Below are positions 25,923 through 34,118 of a stretch of DNA of 62,463 nucleotides, piece by piece (within the stretch, counting starts at the first letter, position 1; each line of letters starts with the position of its first letter). The notes below the pieces were generated by a model that ran no database searches, was not told where the DNA came from, and saw nothing but the letters and a program-made list of their open reading frames with translations. The position numbers and the translations under genes are program-made. This DNA is from Chloroflexota bacterium (GTDB lineage: Bacteria > Chloroflexota > Anaerolineae > UBA7937 > B3-Chlor), in contig JAUVXJ010000018.1 in assembly GCA_030603665.1 (NCBI GenBank), positions 1 through 62,463 on the forward strand, read 5' to 3'.

Positions 25923-26163
25923 GCAGCTTCGCCTTGAGTTCGTCCAGGGAGACGAATTCCTCCTTCCGGCCCTCGGCCCAGGCCTTGCGGGAGCGGCCTA
26001 TGTCCTGAGCCATTTCCATGTCGCCAAGGATCTCTGCCGTCGCTTCCCATTCCTCTCTTTCGCGCAGGTAGGCAGCAAAATCAGCAAGGGCTTTGATCCT
26101 CTCCTCGGAAAGGGACTCCACCTCTTCCAGTAGCCTGTCCTTGTGGGCACCTGTCTTGACCAT
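25915..26163 (-). CDS. Antitoxin partner of the RelE/ParE toxin
   Basis: An 82-residue acidic helical protein, LLEEVESLSEERIKALADFA in the N-terminal half and a C-terminal SLDELKAKLHV, typical of small antitoxins that wrap the toxin with their C-terminal helix. GGGAGG lies upstream of the ATG (complement of 26161-26163). It is translated first and overlaps the toxin gene by 8 bases. Confidence 0.75.
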   Translation of the reverse strand: MVKTGAHKDRLLEEVESLSEERIKALADFAAYLREREEWEATAEILGDMEMAQDIGRSRKAWAEGRKEEFVSLDELKAKLHV

Positions 26164-26369
26164 TGTCCACTACCTCCCTCGTCGATGCTTGTCGCTGCTA
26201 AGGCCGCTTCCTTCCACCCCACCGCGATGCCCCCCAGCAGCAACGCCGCCGCGCCCGCCTGGGGCGCTGTCTGATACGCTGCCAGTATGCTCCAGTGGCA
26301 AGTGTAGCCCGAGTCGTCGTGGTGCGCAACGTCCTTCCATCGGTTCGCGGCCACGCCTCGGGCAGCTCA

Positions 26370-26690
26370 ACGAACCGGCTTCAGCCGGTTTCTCCTTTGT
26401 AGCGCGGGATGCATCCTGAGTAGACCGAAGGTCGTACCGAAGGACTAGTCCGGCGCTACTTGCCGCTGACCCAGCTCACCCTTCGATACACCCTCCGGGC
26501 ACTCAGGATGATCTGGGAGGCGCGTGCCCGTGTCACCCCCTCCTCTTTTCCTTCCCCTCAAGGGGGAGTAGGTTAGCACACGATTCTGGCCCGCCGCTCC
26601 TTCGATACGCCCTTCGATATGGGCTTCGCCCTACTCAGGACTACTCGGGATGCGCCTTCTCGATTGGGCTCAGGAAACAATCTCTCCGCC
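26370..26690. repeat. Dispersed intergenic repeat cluster
   Basis: It holds the 'accggcttcagccggtt' palindrome, 'gatgcatcctgagtag', 'cttcgatacaccctccgggc', a C/T-rich block with 'ccctcaagggggag', and 'gggcttcgccctactcagga'. The gap 26164-26733 holds these repeats and no supported gene. Confidence 0.65.
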
Positions 26691-26733
26691 AGGACACCCA
26701 AGTACATCTCACAGTCGCTTGCTATTCACGACA

Positions 26734-28335
26734 TCACGGCTGTGGCGGCGGGCCGGCATCCGCAGGGATGGGCACGCCATCAGGAACGCTACGTAAATCG
26801 TCGCAGGAGATCCACTGGACATCCCGCCAGACATAGCCACGGTCGTTGAACGTCTCGATATCCTCGATCCAGCGTTTCTTGCCCTGATCAAGCAGGTAGA
26901 TATGTGGACTGTCTGTGCATTTGAGCAAGATTGGAGCGGGCTGTTCGAACACTAGCTTTTGCACTGGGACAGGTAAGGCCTCGACCTTCCCCTGATCGAT
27001 ACCAAATAGCCAAGGAATGGCGAGGATCACCACCAGCGTCCAGACGGCATAGGCGATGGTTCCGGCACTGTAGGCTCGATGGAACGCGTGGAGCCACCGC
27101 CCCTCCTTGGGCCGCACCTGAAAGAGGAGCACGAGGAAGAGAAGACCGATGTTCACCACGTTCCAGCCGATGAAGGTCAGACGGTTGGGCGTGAGTCGGT
27201 CGAGGGCGGTACGGTGAAGGATGGCGGCCAGCGCATAGAGGCTGACAATCAAGGCCAGGGCCGCGACGGCAATGATCCCCAGTCGCAACCAACGCGCCAG
27301 GCGCGGAGAGAGTTCGGCCTGGCTCACCGGGGTCGCACCCACCAATAGCACAACCACGGCAAAGAGCATACCGTTGTAGATGATCAGCACGTCGCGCTTG
27401 TCGAAAGGCGCCCGGAAATTGAATGGGATAAAGGCCAGATAGGCGAGCAATACCAGCAAGGTAAAGGGCAGTATGATGCGCATCAGCAAGGCCACCAGCC
27501 TCGGCAAGCCTTGATCAAATGACTGCTCGGCAGGCGGCGCGGTTGGATTGTAGACCACGGCCGTGGCCAGCACCGGGATCAGTCCGAGTCCCCCGGCGAT
27601 GAACAATCGCTGCAGCACCTCTGGAAGCTCAACATCGAGCGCAGCAAAAAGGCCAATGGTGATGGCGGTGAACAAGCCTAGGGCAACTACATACAATCCA
27701 GGCAGAATGAATACCTCCAGCGATTTGATAAGAAAGCTGAAGCGATTGGCTGGATCACGATGTCTAGCGACCAGGAACGCACCCACACCCGCCCAGGCCA
27801 GGAGCGGCAGATGCGCAGCCATCAGCGTGAGGTATTGCTCCTGGAATGGCATTGTGCCCGTTTGCGGGTAGGTGAAAAGCACATACGCGCCGGCGGAGAG
27901 CAGGAAAATCCCGATGAATGCGCTCAGACCCCAGCGCTTGCGGCCGGCGGCCGTGAGATAGATCAGCACGAGCACGGCGGAGATCGATGTGGCCAATATG
28001 AATACCAGGGGAACAAAGTATCTTTCAGCCCCCCGAAAGCCCTGTATGGTGATCACAAACCGATCGGCCGAGAGCCACCAGAACAACAAGGCGTTGGTGA
28101 CTGCCAAGGGAATGACCCAGGCCCAGGCGACGACATAGCCTTTCGCCTGAGCAGCGGTGTATTTCAGCCGGTGGAACCAGGCAGCGTAGAGCAGATTTTC
28201 GGGTGCGTTCGTGTGGCTGTCGTCAATAGCTTGTCTGAAGGCGTCCGTTTCGCCAGCCTTGAGCGCCCCGTGATAAACCTGCTCCATTTGCTCCGCGTCT
28301 CCGGCAAGAGCGCTGACTGTGTCATGGTATGACAT
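26734..28335 (-). CDS. Polytopic membrane protein of unknown function
   Basis: A 533-residue integral membrane protein with about 12 hydrophobic segments between residues 70 and 450. The soluble N-terminus of about 65 residues is acidic. A C-terminal tail outside the membrane reads IYLLDQGKKRWIEDIETFND, a motif I associate with repeats in Chloroflexi surface proteins (xxDxGxKRWI.D..TF). It ends in a Pro-rich tail. No transporter signature is recognised; DUF4153-like is a weak alternative. A TTGACA-N17-TAGAAT promoter lies upstream on the minus strand. Confidence 0.7.
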   Translation of the reverse strand: MSYHDTVSALAGDAEQMEQVYHGALKAGETDAFRQAIDDSHTNAPENLLYAAWFHRLKYTAAQAKGYVVAWAWVIPLAVTNALLFWWLSADRFVITIQGFRGAERYFVPLVFILATSISAVLVLIYLTAAGRKRWGLSAFIGIFLLSAGAYVLFTYPQTGTMPFQEQYLTLMAAHLPLLAWAGVGAFLVARHRDPANRFSFLIKSLEVFILPGLYVVALGLFTAITIGLFAALDVELPEVLQRLFIAGGLGLIPVLATAVVYNPTAPPAEQSFDQGLPRLVALLMRIILPFTLLVLLAYLAFIPFNFRAPFDKRDVLIIYNGMLFAVVVLLVGATPVSQAELSPRLARWLRLGIIAVAALALIVSLYALAAILHRTALDRLTPNRLTFIGWNVVNIGLLFLVLLFQVRPKEGRWLHAFHRAYSAGTIAYAVWTLVVILAIPWLFGIDQGKVEALPVPVQKLVFEQPAPILLKCTDSPHIYLLDQGKKRWIEDIETFNDRGYVWRDVQWISCDDLRSVPDGVPIPADAGPPPQP

Positions 28336-28466
28336 GGCGATTGCCTCCGATTCTCAATCTATGGTGTGTCGCGCCCCGAAATCTGTGGGCGCAGCAACGC
28401 TGATTATCGGCTCGGTCACTCCGTGGTTTGTGGGCGCCACAAGCATAAGTATCTAAGGTATTGCTC

Positions 28467-28495
28467 ATTCTATCATATCGCCAGAGGTTTGTCAA
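28467..28495 (-). promoter_or_regulatory. Minus-strand promoter of the membrane protein gene
   Basis: On the minus strand TTGACA (28495-28490), 17 bp, TAGAAT (28472-28467). Between it and the gene, 'tgtgggcgc' occurs twice (28384 and 28430 region), the second within the dyad TTGTGGgcgCCACAA, a possible operator. Confidence 0.65.
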
Positions 28496-28574
28496 GGCAG
28501 ATCTCCAATCAACCCAGGGCTGTGGCAAAGTCGAGCTTCGCGATCAGCTTGCTCGCGGAGGATCTGGCGATCCC

Positions 28575-28650
28575 GACAGAGCGACGTGCCCGTTTCACCC
28601 CCTCCTCCGTCCTCCCCCATCAAGGGGAGGAGGTCAGCGCGGGACTGCGG
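28575..28650. repeat. Short dispersed intergenic repeat
   Basis: The C/T-rich block 'ttcaccccctcctccgtcct' followed by 'catcaaggggaggaggt' resembles blocks at 1.07, 5.93, 26.55, 29.45 and 30.53 kb. Apart from the promoter, 28336-28655 holds no gene. Confidence 0.55.
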
Positions 28651-28655
28651 CTAGG

Positions 28656-29087
28656 CTAGCCCTCCTCAGCCAGCTGCTCCAGGAAGACACGGACCGTGAG
28701 GATAGGGATCCCTTGGTACTCGCCCAGAGCCAGAAGGTGCGCATCGCCACTGACGATCACGTCCGCCTCAGCATCCGCCGCGCAGGCCAGCACCTTCTCG
28801 TCTGCTGGATCGGCCGGGATGACGCCTGTGACCTCGGCCTCGCCGGGCACGAGGAGGGAATCCTGCTCCAAGAGGCTGATCAGCTGCTCGACGTCCTCGT
28901 CGGTGAAGAGGTACTTGCGCCGAAGGCGGGGGTAGTTCAGTGTGGCTCGGACCTCAGTAATCAGGTCCGCCGAGGTGACCAGCAGGTACTGCCGTCGGCG
29001 CCATGCATCCACAACCCCTGCCGGCAAGCCAACCTTGACCAGCAGGCTGCTCACCAGCACGTTGGTGTCAAGGACCGCCTTCAGCAT
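28656..29087 (-). CDS. PIN-domain toxin (putative RNase)
   Basis: A 143-residue PIN-domain protein: AVLDTNVLVSSL (first Asp, residues 4-15), TEVRATL with the acidic residue, and DPADEKVLACA then SGDAHLLAL with the further acidic residues. PIN toxins are Mg-dependent RNases. It overlaps the antitoxin gene by 20 bases on the minus strand. Confidence 0.88.
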   Translation of the reverse strand: MLKAVLDTNVLVSSLLVKVGLPAGVVDAWRRRQYLLVTSADLITEVRATLNYPRLRRKYLFTDEDVEQLISLLEQDSLLVPGEAEVTGVIPADPADEKVLACAADAEADVIVSGDAHLLALGEYQGIPILTVRVFLEQLAEEG

Positions 29088-29358
29088 TGGTACCCCTAGC
29101 GGCAGCGATGGCCTCGGCTACGTCCTCTTCGACCTCTTCTGCGGAGAGTTCTGGCACGCGGCCGCGGATGCGGTCCAGCACCTGGAAGCGTTCCTCCCGG
29201 TCGGCGATCATACGTTCGTACATCTCCAGGGAGATCACGGCCACCATAGGACGGCCTGATCGTTCCACGATGACCACCTCCCCGCCGTAGTGCACGCTGC
29301 CCAGGAGGTCAGCGAACTTGTTACGTGCCTCTTTGGCCCCCATACGTACAACCATCAT
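29068..29358 (-). CDS. Phd/YefM-type antitoxin
   Basis: A 96-residue Phd/YefM-fold antitoxin: GAKEARNKFADLLGSV, then VVIVERSGRPMVAVISLEMYERM, the classic beta-hairpin and helix of the DNA-binding half, followed by an acidic C-terminal tail that should bind the PIN toxin. AAGGAG lies a few bases before the ATG at 29358. The promoter at 29375-29403 overlaps a dyad, consistent with autorepression by the complex. Confidence 0.85.
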   Translation of the reverse strand: MMVVRMGAKEARNKFADLLGSVHYGGEVVIVERSGRPMVAVISLEMYERMIADREERFQVLDRIRGRVPELSAEEVEEDVAEAIAAARGTNAEGGP

Positions 29359-29374
29359 CCATCTCCTTCACCCA

Positions 29375-29403
29375 AGTCTAACATAAAGTTGGCAATATGT
29401 CAA
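29375..29403 (-). promoter_or_regulatory. Promoter and operator of the PIN/Phd pair
   Basis: On the minus strand TTGACA (29403-29398), 17 bp, TAGACT (29380-29375), only about 16 bases from the start codon. The plus-strand dyad agttg-n8-caact covers the -35 region. Confidence 0.7.
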
Positions 29404-29439
29404 CTGTGTACATTGTGCTACCAGTGGCAACTTGACACT

Positions 29440-29625
29440 TCACCATCTGGGCTTCACCCCCTCCTCCGTCCGCCCCTCTGTCATTCCTCTCCCTGGATGG
29501 GAGGGGTTCAGGGGAGGGTAGAGACAAGCGCTGCATTCTCTCTCGCCCCCTCCTGGGCCCGGCAACGCGCGTCTCCTTCGACAGCCTCATGCTTCGATAC
29601 ACCCTTCGGGCACTCAGCATGAGCC
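29440..29625. repeat. Dispersed intergenic repeat block
   Basis: The C/T-rich block, 'ctggatgggaggggttcagg' and 'cttcgatacacccttcgggc' are repeated nearly identically at 30530-30782 before the next lipoprotein paralogue. Together with the promoter it fills 29359-29718. Confidence 0.7.
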
Positions 29626-29640
29626 CCCATTCCTCCTCGG

Positions 29641-29669
29641 TTGCGCAGGCAGACGCCGTAGGCTACAAT
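29641..29669 (+). promoter_or_regulatory. Promoter of lipoprotein paralogue 1
   Basis: TTGCGC (29641-29646), 17 bp, TACAAT (29664-29669), exactly 50 bases before the start codon, as in paralogue 2. Confidence 0.6.
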
Positions 29670-29718
29670 CCCTCAAGCCTCACTGTTTCCACGTCGAAGC
29701 GGGAAGGGGGAAGGAAGA

Positions 29719-30525
29719 ATGAGATCCTCGCCATTGCGCTATCTGGGCCTGATGTTCGTGGTGCTCCTCCTGGCGGGCGGTATGCTCGCTTGCGATATCG
29801 GCGGCGGTGGTGCTCCCTCCGAGCCCACTATCATGATCACCGCTCCCTCCAGCGGCTCTGAGTTCCAGGTGGGGGACAAGATCAGCATTCTCTCCTCGGC
29901 CAGCGATGCCAAGGGTGTGACCAGGGTGGAGCTATACGTGGACGGCGTCATCTATCGCACCGACCCCAGCCCCACCCCCGGCGGCGGCAAAGAACTGACC
30001 ATGTACCAGGAATGGATCGCCGAGGACCCGGGCACCCACACCCTCTCTGTGATCGCGGTAAACGTGGACGGCCTGGAAAGCGACCCCTGGGCGGTGACCA
30101 TAAGGGTGGCCGGGGACGCTGCCGTTCCTGCCTCCTCTCCCACGGTTGAGGTAGGCCCCCCTCCCACGCCGGACCCGGGCGAACCCCCCACGGTAACCCC
30201 GACCGTCGAGGCGCCTCCACCAACCGCCACGGTCCCTCCGCCTCCTCCCACTCCCACTGTCGACCCTAACGCTCCAGTCATCAAGTTCTTCCAGGCCAAT
30301 GGCGAGGACGAGACTTACATCGCCGCTCCCGGCGAGAGTGTGATCCTGACCTGGGACTGGGAACGGGTGGACGCGGGGTACCTGGACCCAGGCAACGTGG
30401 CCCTGGCCTGCCCCACCATGCCCTGCAGCTTCGTCGTGGTCCCGGATGGCACCACCACCTACACTCTCAAGGCCATCAACTCCTCGGCCACGACCAAGGA
30501 GTCGGTGACGGTCAAGATCGAGTAA
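29719..30525 (+). CDS. Surface lipoprotein paralogue 1 (Ig-like domains, Pro/Thr linker)
   Basis: A 268-residue lipoprotein: signal peptide and lipobox GMLAC (Cys near 25), an Ig-like domain of the GSEFQVGDKISILSSASD type (about 35-130), a Pro/Thr-rich linker (about 135-190), and a second beta domain with ALACPTMPCSF and TTTYTLKAINSS. It probably sits on the outside of the membrane and binds a polymer or partner protein; the ligand is unknown. It is the shortest of three tandem paralogues and lacks the CARDB domains of the other two. GGGGGAAGGAAGA precedes the ATG. Confidence 0.8.
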   Translation: MRSSPLRYLGLMFVVLLLAGGMLACDIGGGGAPSEPTIMITAPSSGSEFQVGDKISILSSASDAKGVTRVELYVDGVIYRTDPSPTPGGGKELTMYQEWIAEDPGTHTLSVIAVNVDGLESDPWAVTIRVAGDAAVPASSPTVEVGPPPTPDPGEPPTVTPTVEAPPPTATVPPPPPTPTVDPNAPVIKFFQANGEDETYIAAPGESVILTWDWERVDAGYLDPGNVALACPTMPCSFVVVPDGTTTYTLKAINSSATTKESVTVKIE

Positions 30526-30529
30526 CTCT

Positions 30530-30782
30530 GGGTTTCACCCCCTCCTTTTTCCTCCCCCTTGTCATTCCCCTCCCTGGATGGGAGGGGTTCAGGGGAGGGT
30601 GGAGACAAGCGCTCCATTCTCTCTCGCCCTCTCCTCGGCCCTGCAATGCGCGCCTCCTTCAATGGGCTCTTGCTTCGATACACCCTCCGAGCATCCTTCG
30701 ATAGACTCAGTACACGGCTCACCCTTCGATACACCCTCCGGGCATCCTTCGACTTGGCTCAGGACGCCGCTCAGGATGAGCC
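30530..30782. repeat. Dispersed intergenic repeat block
   Basis: Near-duplicate of 29440-29625, with extra copies of 'cgatacaccctccgggcatc' in tandem. It fills most of 30526-30877. Confidence 0.7.
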
Positions 30783-30799
30783 GCTGGCGTGGGGCACGG

Positions 30800-30828
30800 T
30801 TGCGCCTGCAAGCGCCGTGGGCTAGAAT
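30800..30828 (+). promoter_or_regulatory. Promoter of lipoprotein paralogue 2
   Basis: TTGCGC (30800-30805), 17 bp, TAGAAT (30823-30828), 50 bases before the start codon. Confidence 0.6.
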
Positions 30829-30877
30829 GCTTCCAGGCTCGTTGGCAGCATACCGAAGCGCGAAGGGGGACGGAAGA

Positions 30878-32335
30878 ATGAGATCCTCGCCACTGCGTTA
30901 TCTGCGTCTGCTGTTCGTCGTGCTCCCGTTGATGGGCGGATTACTCGGCTGCGACGCCATCGGCGGCCCCTCCAAGCCCACCATCGTCATCACCGCCCCC
31001 ACCAACGGCGCAGAATTCCAGGTGGGGGATGAAGTGAGTGTCCTCTCCTCAGCCAACGACGCCAAGGGCGTGATCAGGGTGGAGCTGTACGTGGATGGAG
31101 TTCTCTATCGCACGGACCCCGGTGGCGGGAGCGGCCTGGCCATGTTCCAGACCTGGCTGGCCGAGGGCCCTGGCATTCACACCCTCTCGGTCGTCGCCAT
31201 CAATGAGGACGGGGTGGGGAGTAAGCCCTGGGCGGTGACAGTACGCGTGGTGGACGATGGTCTCAGCCCTTCGCCCTCTCCCACCACGGACGAAGCGCCG
31301 CCACCCACGGCGACCACGGCGGTCCCCCCACCGCCCGGCACAGCTACAACGCCACCTCCCACGCCCACGCAGCCTCCAGGCTCCTCCGACGCCCCCCTGA
31401 TCACCTACTTCCGGGCCAATGGCGCCGAGGGGAGCATCACCGTGGATGCCGGCACTACGGTGACCCTGAGCTGGGAATGGGAACGAGTGTCCGAAGGGCA
31501 TCTGGATCCAGGCAACGTGGGCCTGGCCTGCCCCACCATGCCCTGCACGCGCAACGTCTCCCCGGGTTCCACCACCACCTACACCCTCAGAGCCATCAAC
31601 TCGTCGGGCACCGCCGAGGCCTCGGTAACGGTCGAGGTCAGGGCAGGGTCAGGTGGTAGCGGGCCAGACCTTGTCGTCGACAACCTGGTGGTCACGCCCT
31701 CTGAAGTCGAGTACGGCACCTCCATGGAGGTATCTGTCGGCGTGATGAACGTCGGTGACATGCCTTCCGGCCCTTACGCCGTGCTTTGGCAATGGGGGCG
31801 CGAGGCCGGCGAGGTCTGCGAGTGGGAGCAGCCATCCCTCCCTGCCAGGAACGGCGGGACTCTCCGCTGCACGGTGGACGAGGTGGTAGGGGTCGCCCAG
31901 CCCACGGTAGCCACCGTGGACTCGCGCGGCCAGGTGGACGAGAGCAACGAGGACAACAACAGCAAGGAACTCACCATTCGCGTCTACTACCCGATGGGCG
32001 ATCCACCTGATCTTTACATCAGCGAGATTAGAATAGAACCCGCCGAGCCCGTGCAGGGGTCGTCAGCCATGGTGGGGGTGCGCATCCATAACGGAGGAGA
32101 TGCTGAGGCCACGGACTTCAATGTGAGATGGAGATCGGCCGAGCCCAGCGGCGGGTGTGACTGGCACGTGGCTTCCCTTGCCCCTGGGGCCTCCAGTTGG
32201 CAGCAGTGCGAGTATACCTATACTGGACGCGGCCACTTCAACACTTCGGCCATAGTTGATGTGGATGGCGACGTCGCCGAGGCCGACGAAGACAACAACG
32301 AGGAGCGGCTGGCCATCGACGTGGTGCATCCCTAG
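30878..32335 (+). CDS. Surface lipoprotein paralogue 2 (Ig-like plus two CARDB domains)
   Basis: A 485-residue lipoprotein from ATG 30878, chosen because the signal peptide MRSSPLRYLRLLFVVLPLMG with lipobox LLGC begins there and the ribosome site matches paralogue 1. Ig-like domain, Pro/Thr linker and the ACPTMPC domain follow. Then come two CARDB-like repeats: PDLVVDNLVVTPSEV... to VDESNEDNNSKEL, and PPDLYISEIRIEP... to EADEDNNEERL. CARDB domains are bacterial adhesion-related beta sandwiches, often on the cell surface. The Asp/Asn-rich ends resemble calcium sites. Confidence 0.82.
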   Translation: MRSSPLRYLRLLFVVLPLMGGLLGCDAIGGPSKPTIVITAPTNGAEFQVGDEVSVLSSANDAKGVIRVELYVDGVLYRTDPGGGSGLAMFQTWLAEGPGIHTLSVVAINEDGVGSKPWAVTVRVVDDGLSPSPSPTTDEAPPPTATTAVPPPPGTATTPPPTPTQPPGSSDAPLITYFRANGAEGSITVDAGTTVTLSWEWERVSEGHLDPGNVGLACPTMPCTRNVSPGSTTTYTLRAINSSGTAEASVTVEVRAGSGGSGPDLVVDNLVVTPSEVEYGTSMEVSVGVMNVGDMPSGPYAVLWQWGREAGEVCEWEQPSLPARNGGTLRCTVDEVVGVAQPTVATVDSRGQVDESNEDNNSKELTIRVYYPMGDPPDLYISEIRIEPAEPVQGSSAMVGVRIHNGGDAEATDFNVRWRSAEPSGGCDWHVASLAPGASSWQQCEYTYTGRGHFNTSAIVDVDGDVAEADEDNNEERLAIDVVHP

Positions 32336-32370
32336 GCACCGGCGCCAGCCGCCCAGGCAGCAAAGCTGCA

Positions 32371-32405
32371 ATGTGCCCCCATGCCCTCTGTCACGGTGGG
32401 CACAT
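32371..32405 (+). terminator. Hairpin after lipoprotein 2 (possible terminator)
   Basis: ATGTGCCC and GGGCACAT arms (32371-32378 with 32398-32405). The same arm pair occurs after paralogue 3. T-richness is low, so factor-independent termination is uncertain. Confidence 0.4.
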
Positions 32406-32432
32406 CCTCGTATTGGGGGACTGTGGGCGAAG

Positions 32433-32461
32433 TGGCGAGCATCGACGCCGTAAGATACAAT
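32433..32461 (+). promoter_or_regulatory. Promoter of lipoprotein paralogue 3
   Basis: TGGCGA (32433-32438), 17 bp, TACAAT (32456-32461), 51 bases before the start codon. The -10 and geometry match paralogues 1 and 2; the -35 is more diverged. Confidence 0.5.
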
Positions 32462-32511
32462 CACTCAGATCGAAGCACTTCCCCACGGATGACGGAAGGA
32501 GGGTAGGAAGA

Positions 32512-33951
32512 ATGAGCACCCCAAGATTGCGCAAGTTGGCTCTTCTGCTGATCGTGACGCTCGTGGTGAGCAGCATGCTGGCCTGTAGTATTGGAGGAGA
32601 GCCAGCCAAGCCCACCATCACCATCACCGCCCCCACCAGCGACGCCCAGTTCGAGGAAGGTGAAGAGGTCAACGTCCTCTCCTCGGCCAACGACGCCAAG
32701 GGCATTGTGAGAGTGGAGCTGTACGTAGACACCGCTCTCTATCGCACGGATTCCAGCCCTGACCCTGAGGGAGAGAAGTCCCTGGCCATGGTCCAGACCT
32801 GGACGGCCACCGATCCCGGCATGCACACCCTCTCCGTGACCGCCTACAACGTGGACGGAGAGGCGAGCGACCCATGGGCCGTGACTATCGAGGTCGTGGA
32901 AGAGGGTGGAGTTGTGACCCCGCCCACGCCGACCACGTCGACCGCTCCGCCGCCAGCGGCGACTAACACCCCACCGCCTCCACCGCCCCCGACGCCGACT
33001 GAGGCCACTGGCCCGTCTGATGCTCCGGCCATCACCTACTTCCGGGCCAACGGCTCCGACGGCAGCATCACCGTGGATGCCGGCACCACCGTGACATTGA
33101 GCTGGGAATGGGAGCGGGTGGAGGAGGGCTTCCTGGATCCGGGCAATATGGCCATGGCCTGCCCCGCCATGCCCTGCACCTACGATGTCGCACCGGACAC
33201 CACAACCACCTACACCCTCAGGGCGGTCAACTCCCTGGGCACCATCGAGGCCCACGTCACCGTGCAAATCGAGGAGGTGGAGCCTCTGCCCGACCTGGTC
33301 CTCGAGCAGTTGTACGTGAACCCTCCAAACCCCCCGGCGGGCGCTTCCGTCGAGGTCAGCATTGTCGTGGCCAACCACGGCGACGCACCTTCGCCAGCAT
33401 ACACCGTGGTCTGGAGGTACGGTAGCGCGGGGCCCGACTACTGCGAGTGGAATCAGGGGCCGCTGCCCCCTGCGAACGGGGGAACCCTGCACTGCACGGT
33501 GGAGATGTTTGAATCCTTCACCACCGTCGCTGAGGTCGATTGGGAAGGCAACATAGATGAGAGCGACGAGGACAACAACCGCATGACCCTCCACGTCGAC
33601 GTCGTTACGGAACCTCTGGCCGAGCTGTACATCAGCGAAATCAGAGTCCAGCCGACCTCGCCCCAGCAGGGGACAGCGGCCATAGTCGGGTGCCGCATTC
33701 ACAACGGAGGCACCGTCGACGCCAGCGGATTCAAGCTGATCTGGTATGCGGCGGGGCCGACCATCGGCTGCACGTGGGACGGTCTTACTCTTGCCGCGGG
33801 TGCCGCCCGTTGGGAGCAATGCAATTTCACCTACAGCGGCTGGAACCCCAACTACACCACCACCTGTATCGTGGACGTGGACGGTGCCGTGGACGAGATT
33901 GACGAAGACAACAACGAACTGATCCTGATGGTCAACGTCCGGCCCGACTAG
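32512..33951 (+). CDS. Surface lipoprotein paralogue 3 (Ig-like plus two CARDB domains)
   Basis: A 479-residue lipoprotein from ATG 32512, with signal peptide and lipobox SMLAC. It has the same order as paralogue 2: Ig-like domain (SDAQFEEGEEVNVLSSANDA), Pro/Thr linker, ACPAMPC domain, then CARDB repeats ending VDESNEDNN-like (DESDEDNNRM and DEIDEDNNEL). The signal peptide differs more from paralogues 1 and 2 than the mature part does. A longer in-frame upstream start exists at 32371 but would bury the signal sequence. Surface adhesion or scaffolding is likely. Confidence 0.82.
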   Translation: MSTPRLRKLALLLIVTLVVSSMLACSIGGEPAKPTITITAPTSDAQFEEGEEVNVLSSANDAKGIVRVELYVDTALYRTDSSPDPEGEKSLAMVQTWTATDPGMHTLSVTAYNVDGEASDPWAVTIEVVEEGGVVTPPTPTTSTAPPPAATNTPPPPPPPTPTEATGPSDAPAITYFRANGSDGSITVDAGTTVTLSWEWERVEEGFLDPGNMAMACPAMPCTYDVAPDTTTTYTLRAVNSLGTIEAHVTVQIEEVEPLPDLVLEQLYVNPPNPPAGASVEVSIVVANHGDAPSPAYTVVWRYGSAGPDYCEWNQGPLPPANGGTLHCTVEMFESFTTVAEVDWEGNIDESDEDNNRMTLHVDVVTEPLAELYISEIRVQPTSPQQGTAAIVGCRIHNGGTVDASGFKLIWYAAGPTIGCTWDGLTLAAGAARWEQCNFTYSGWNPNYTTTCIVDVDGAVDEIDEDNNELILMVNVRPD

Positions 33952-33983
33952 AACGGCCGCCCCGGCGCTTGACAAGCTGCTCT

Positions 33984-34020
33984 GGATGTGCCCTCCGTCG
34001 GCATGATGGCGGGCACATCC
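33984..34020 (+). terminator. Hairpin after lipoprotein 3 (possible terminator)
   Basis: Perfect 10-bp arms GGATGTGCCC (33984-33993) and GGGCACATCC (34011-34020), followed only by TTT. The arms match the hairpin after paralogue 2. Confidence 0.45.
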
Positions 34021-34118
34021 TTTCGACCTCTGCTGCTCCGTCGTCTCTGTTTTGGCTGTCGGCAGGCAGGCTTGACCGTCACCTCTCCGGCCCAGAGTGC
34101 CAGAAGGAGGGTTGTGCC

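Noticed and set aside
25998..26354. Minus-strand frame of 118 residues upstream of and overlapping the antitoxin gene (HHDDSGYTCHWSILAAYQ...)
   Set aside because: It looks partly protein-like, but it runs through the antitoxin gene in another frame and has no ribosome site or known family. At most a remnant; not listed.
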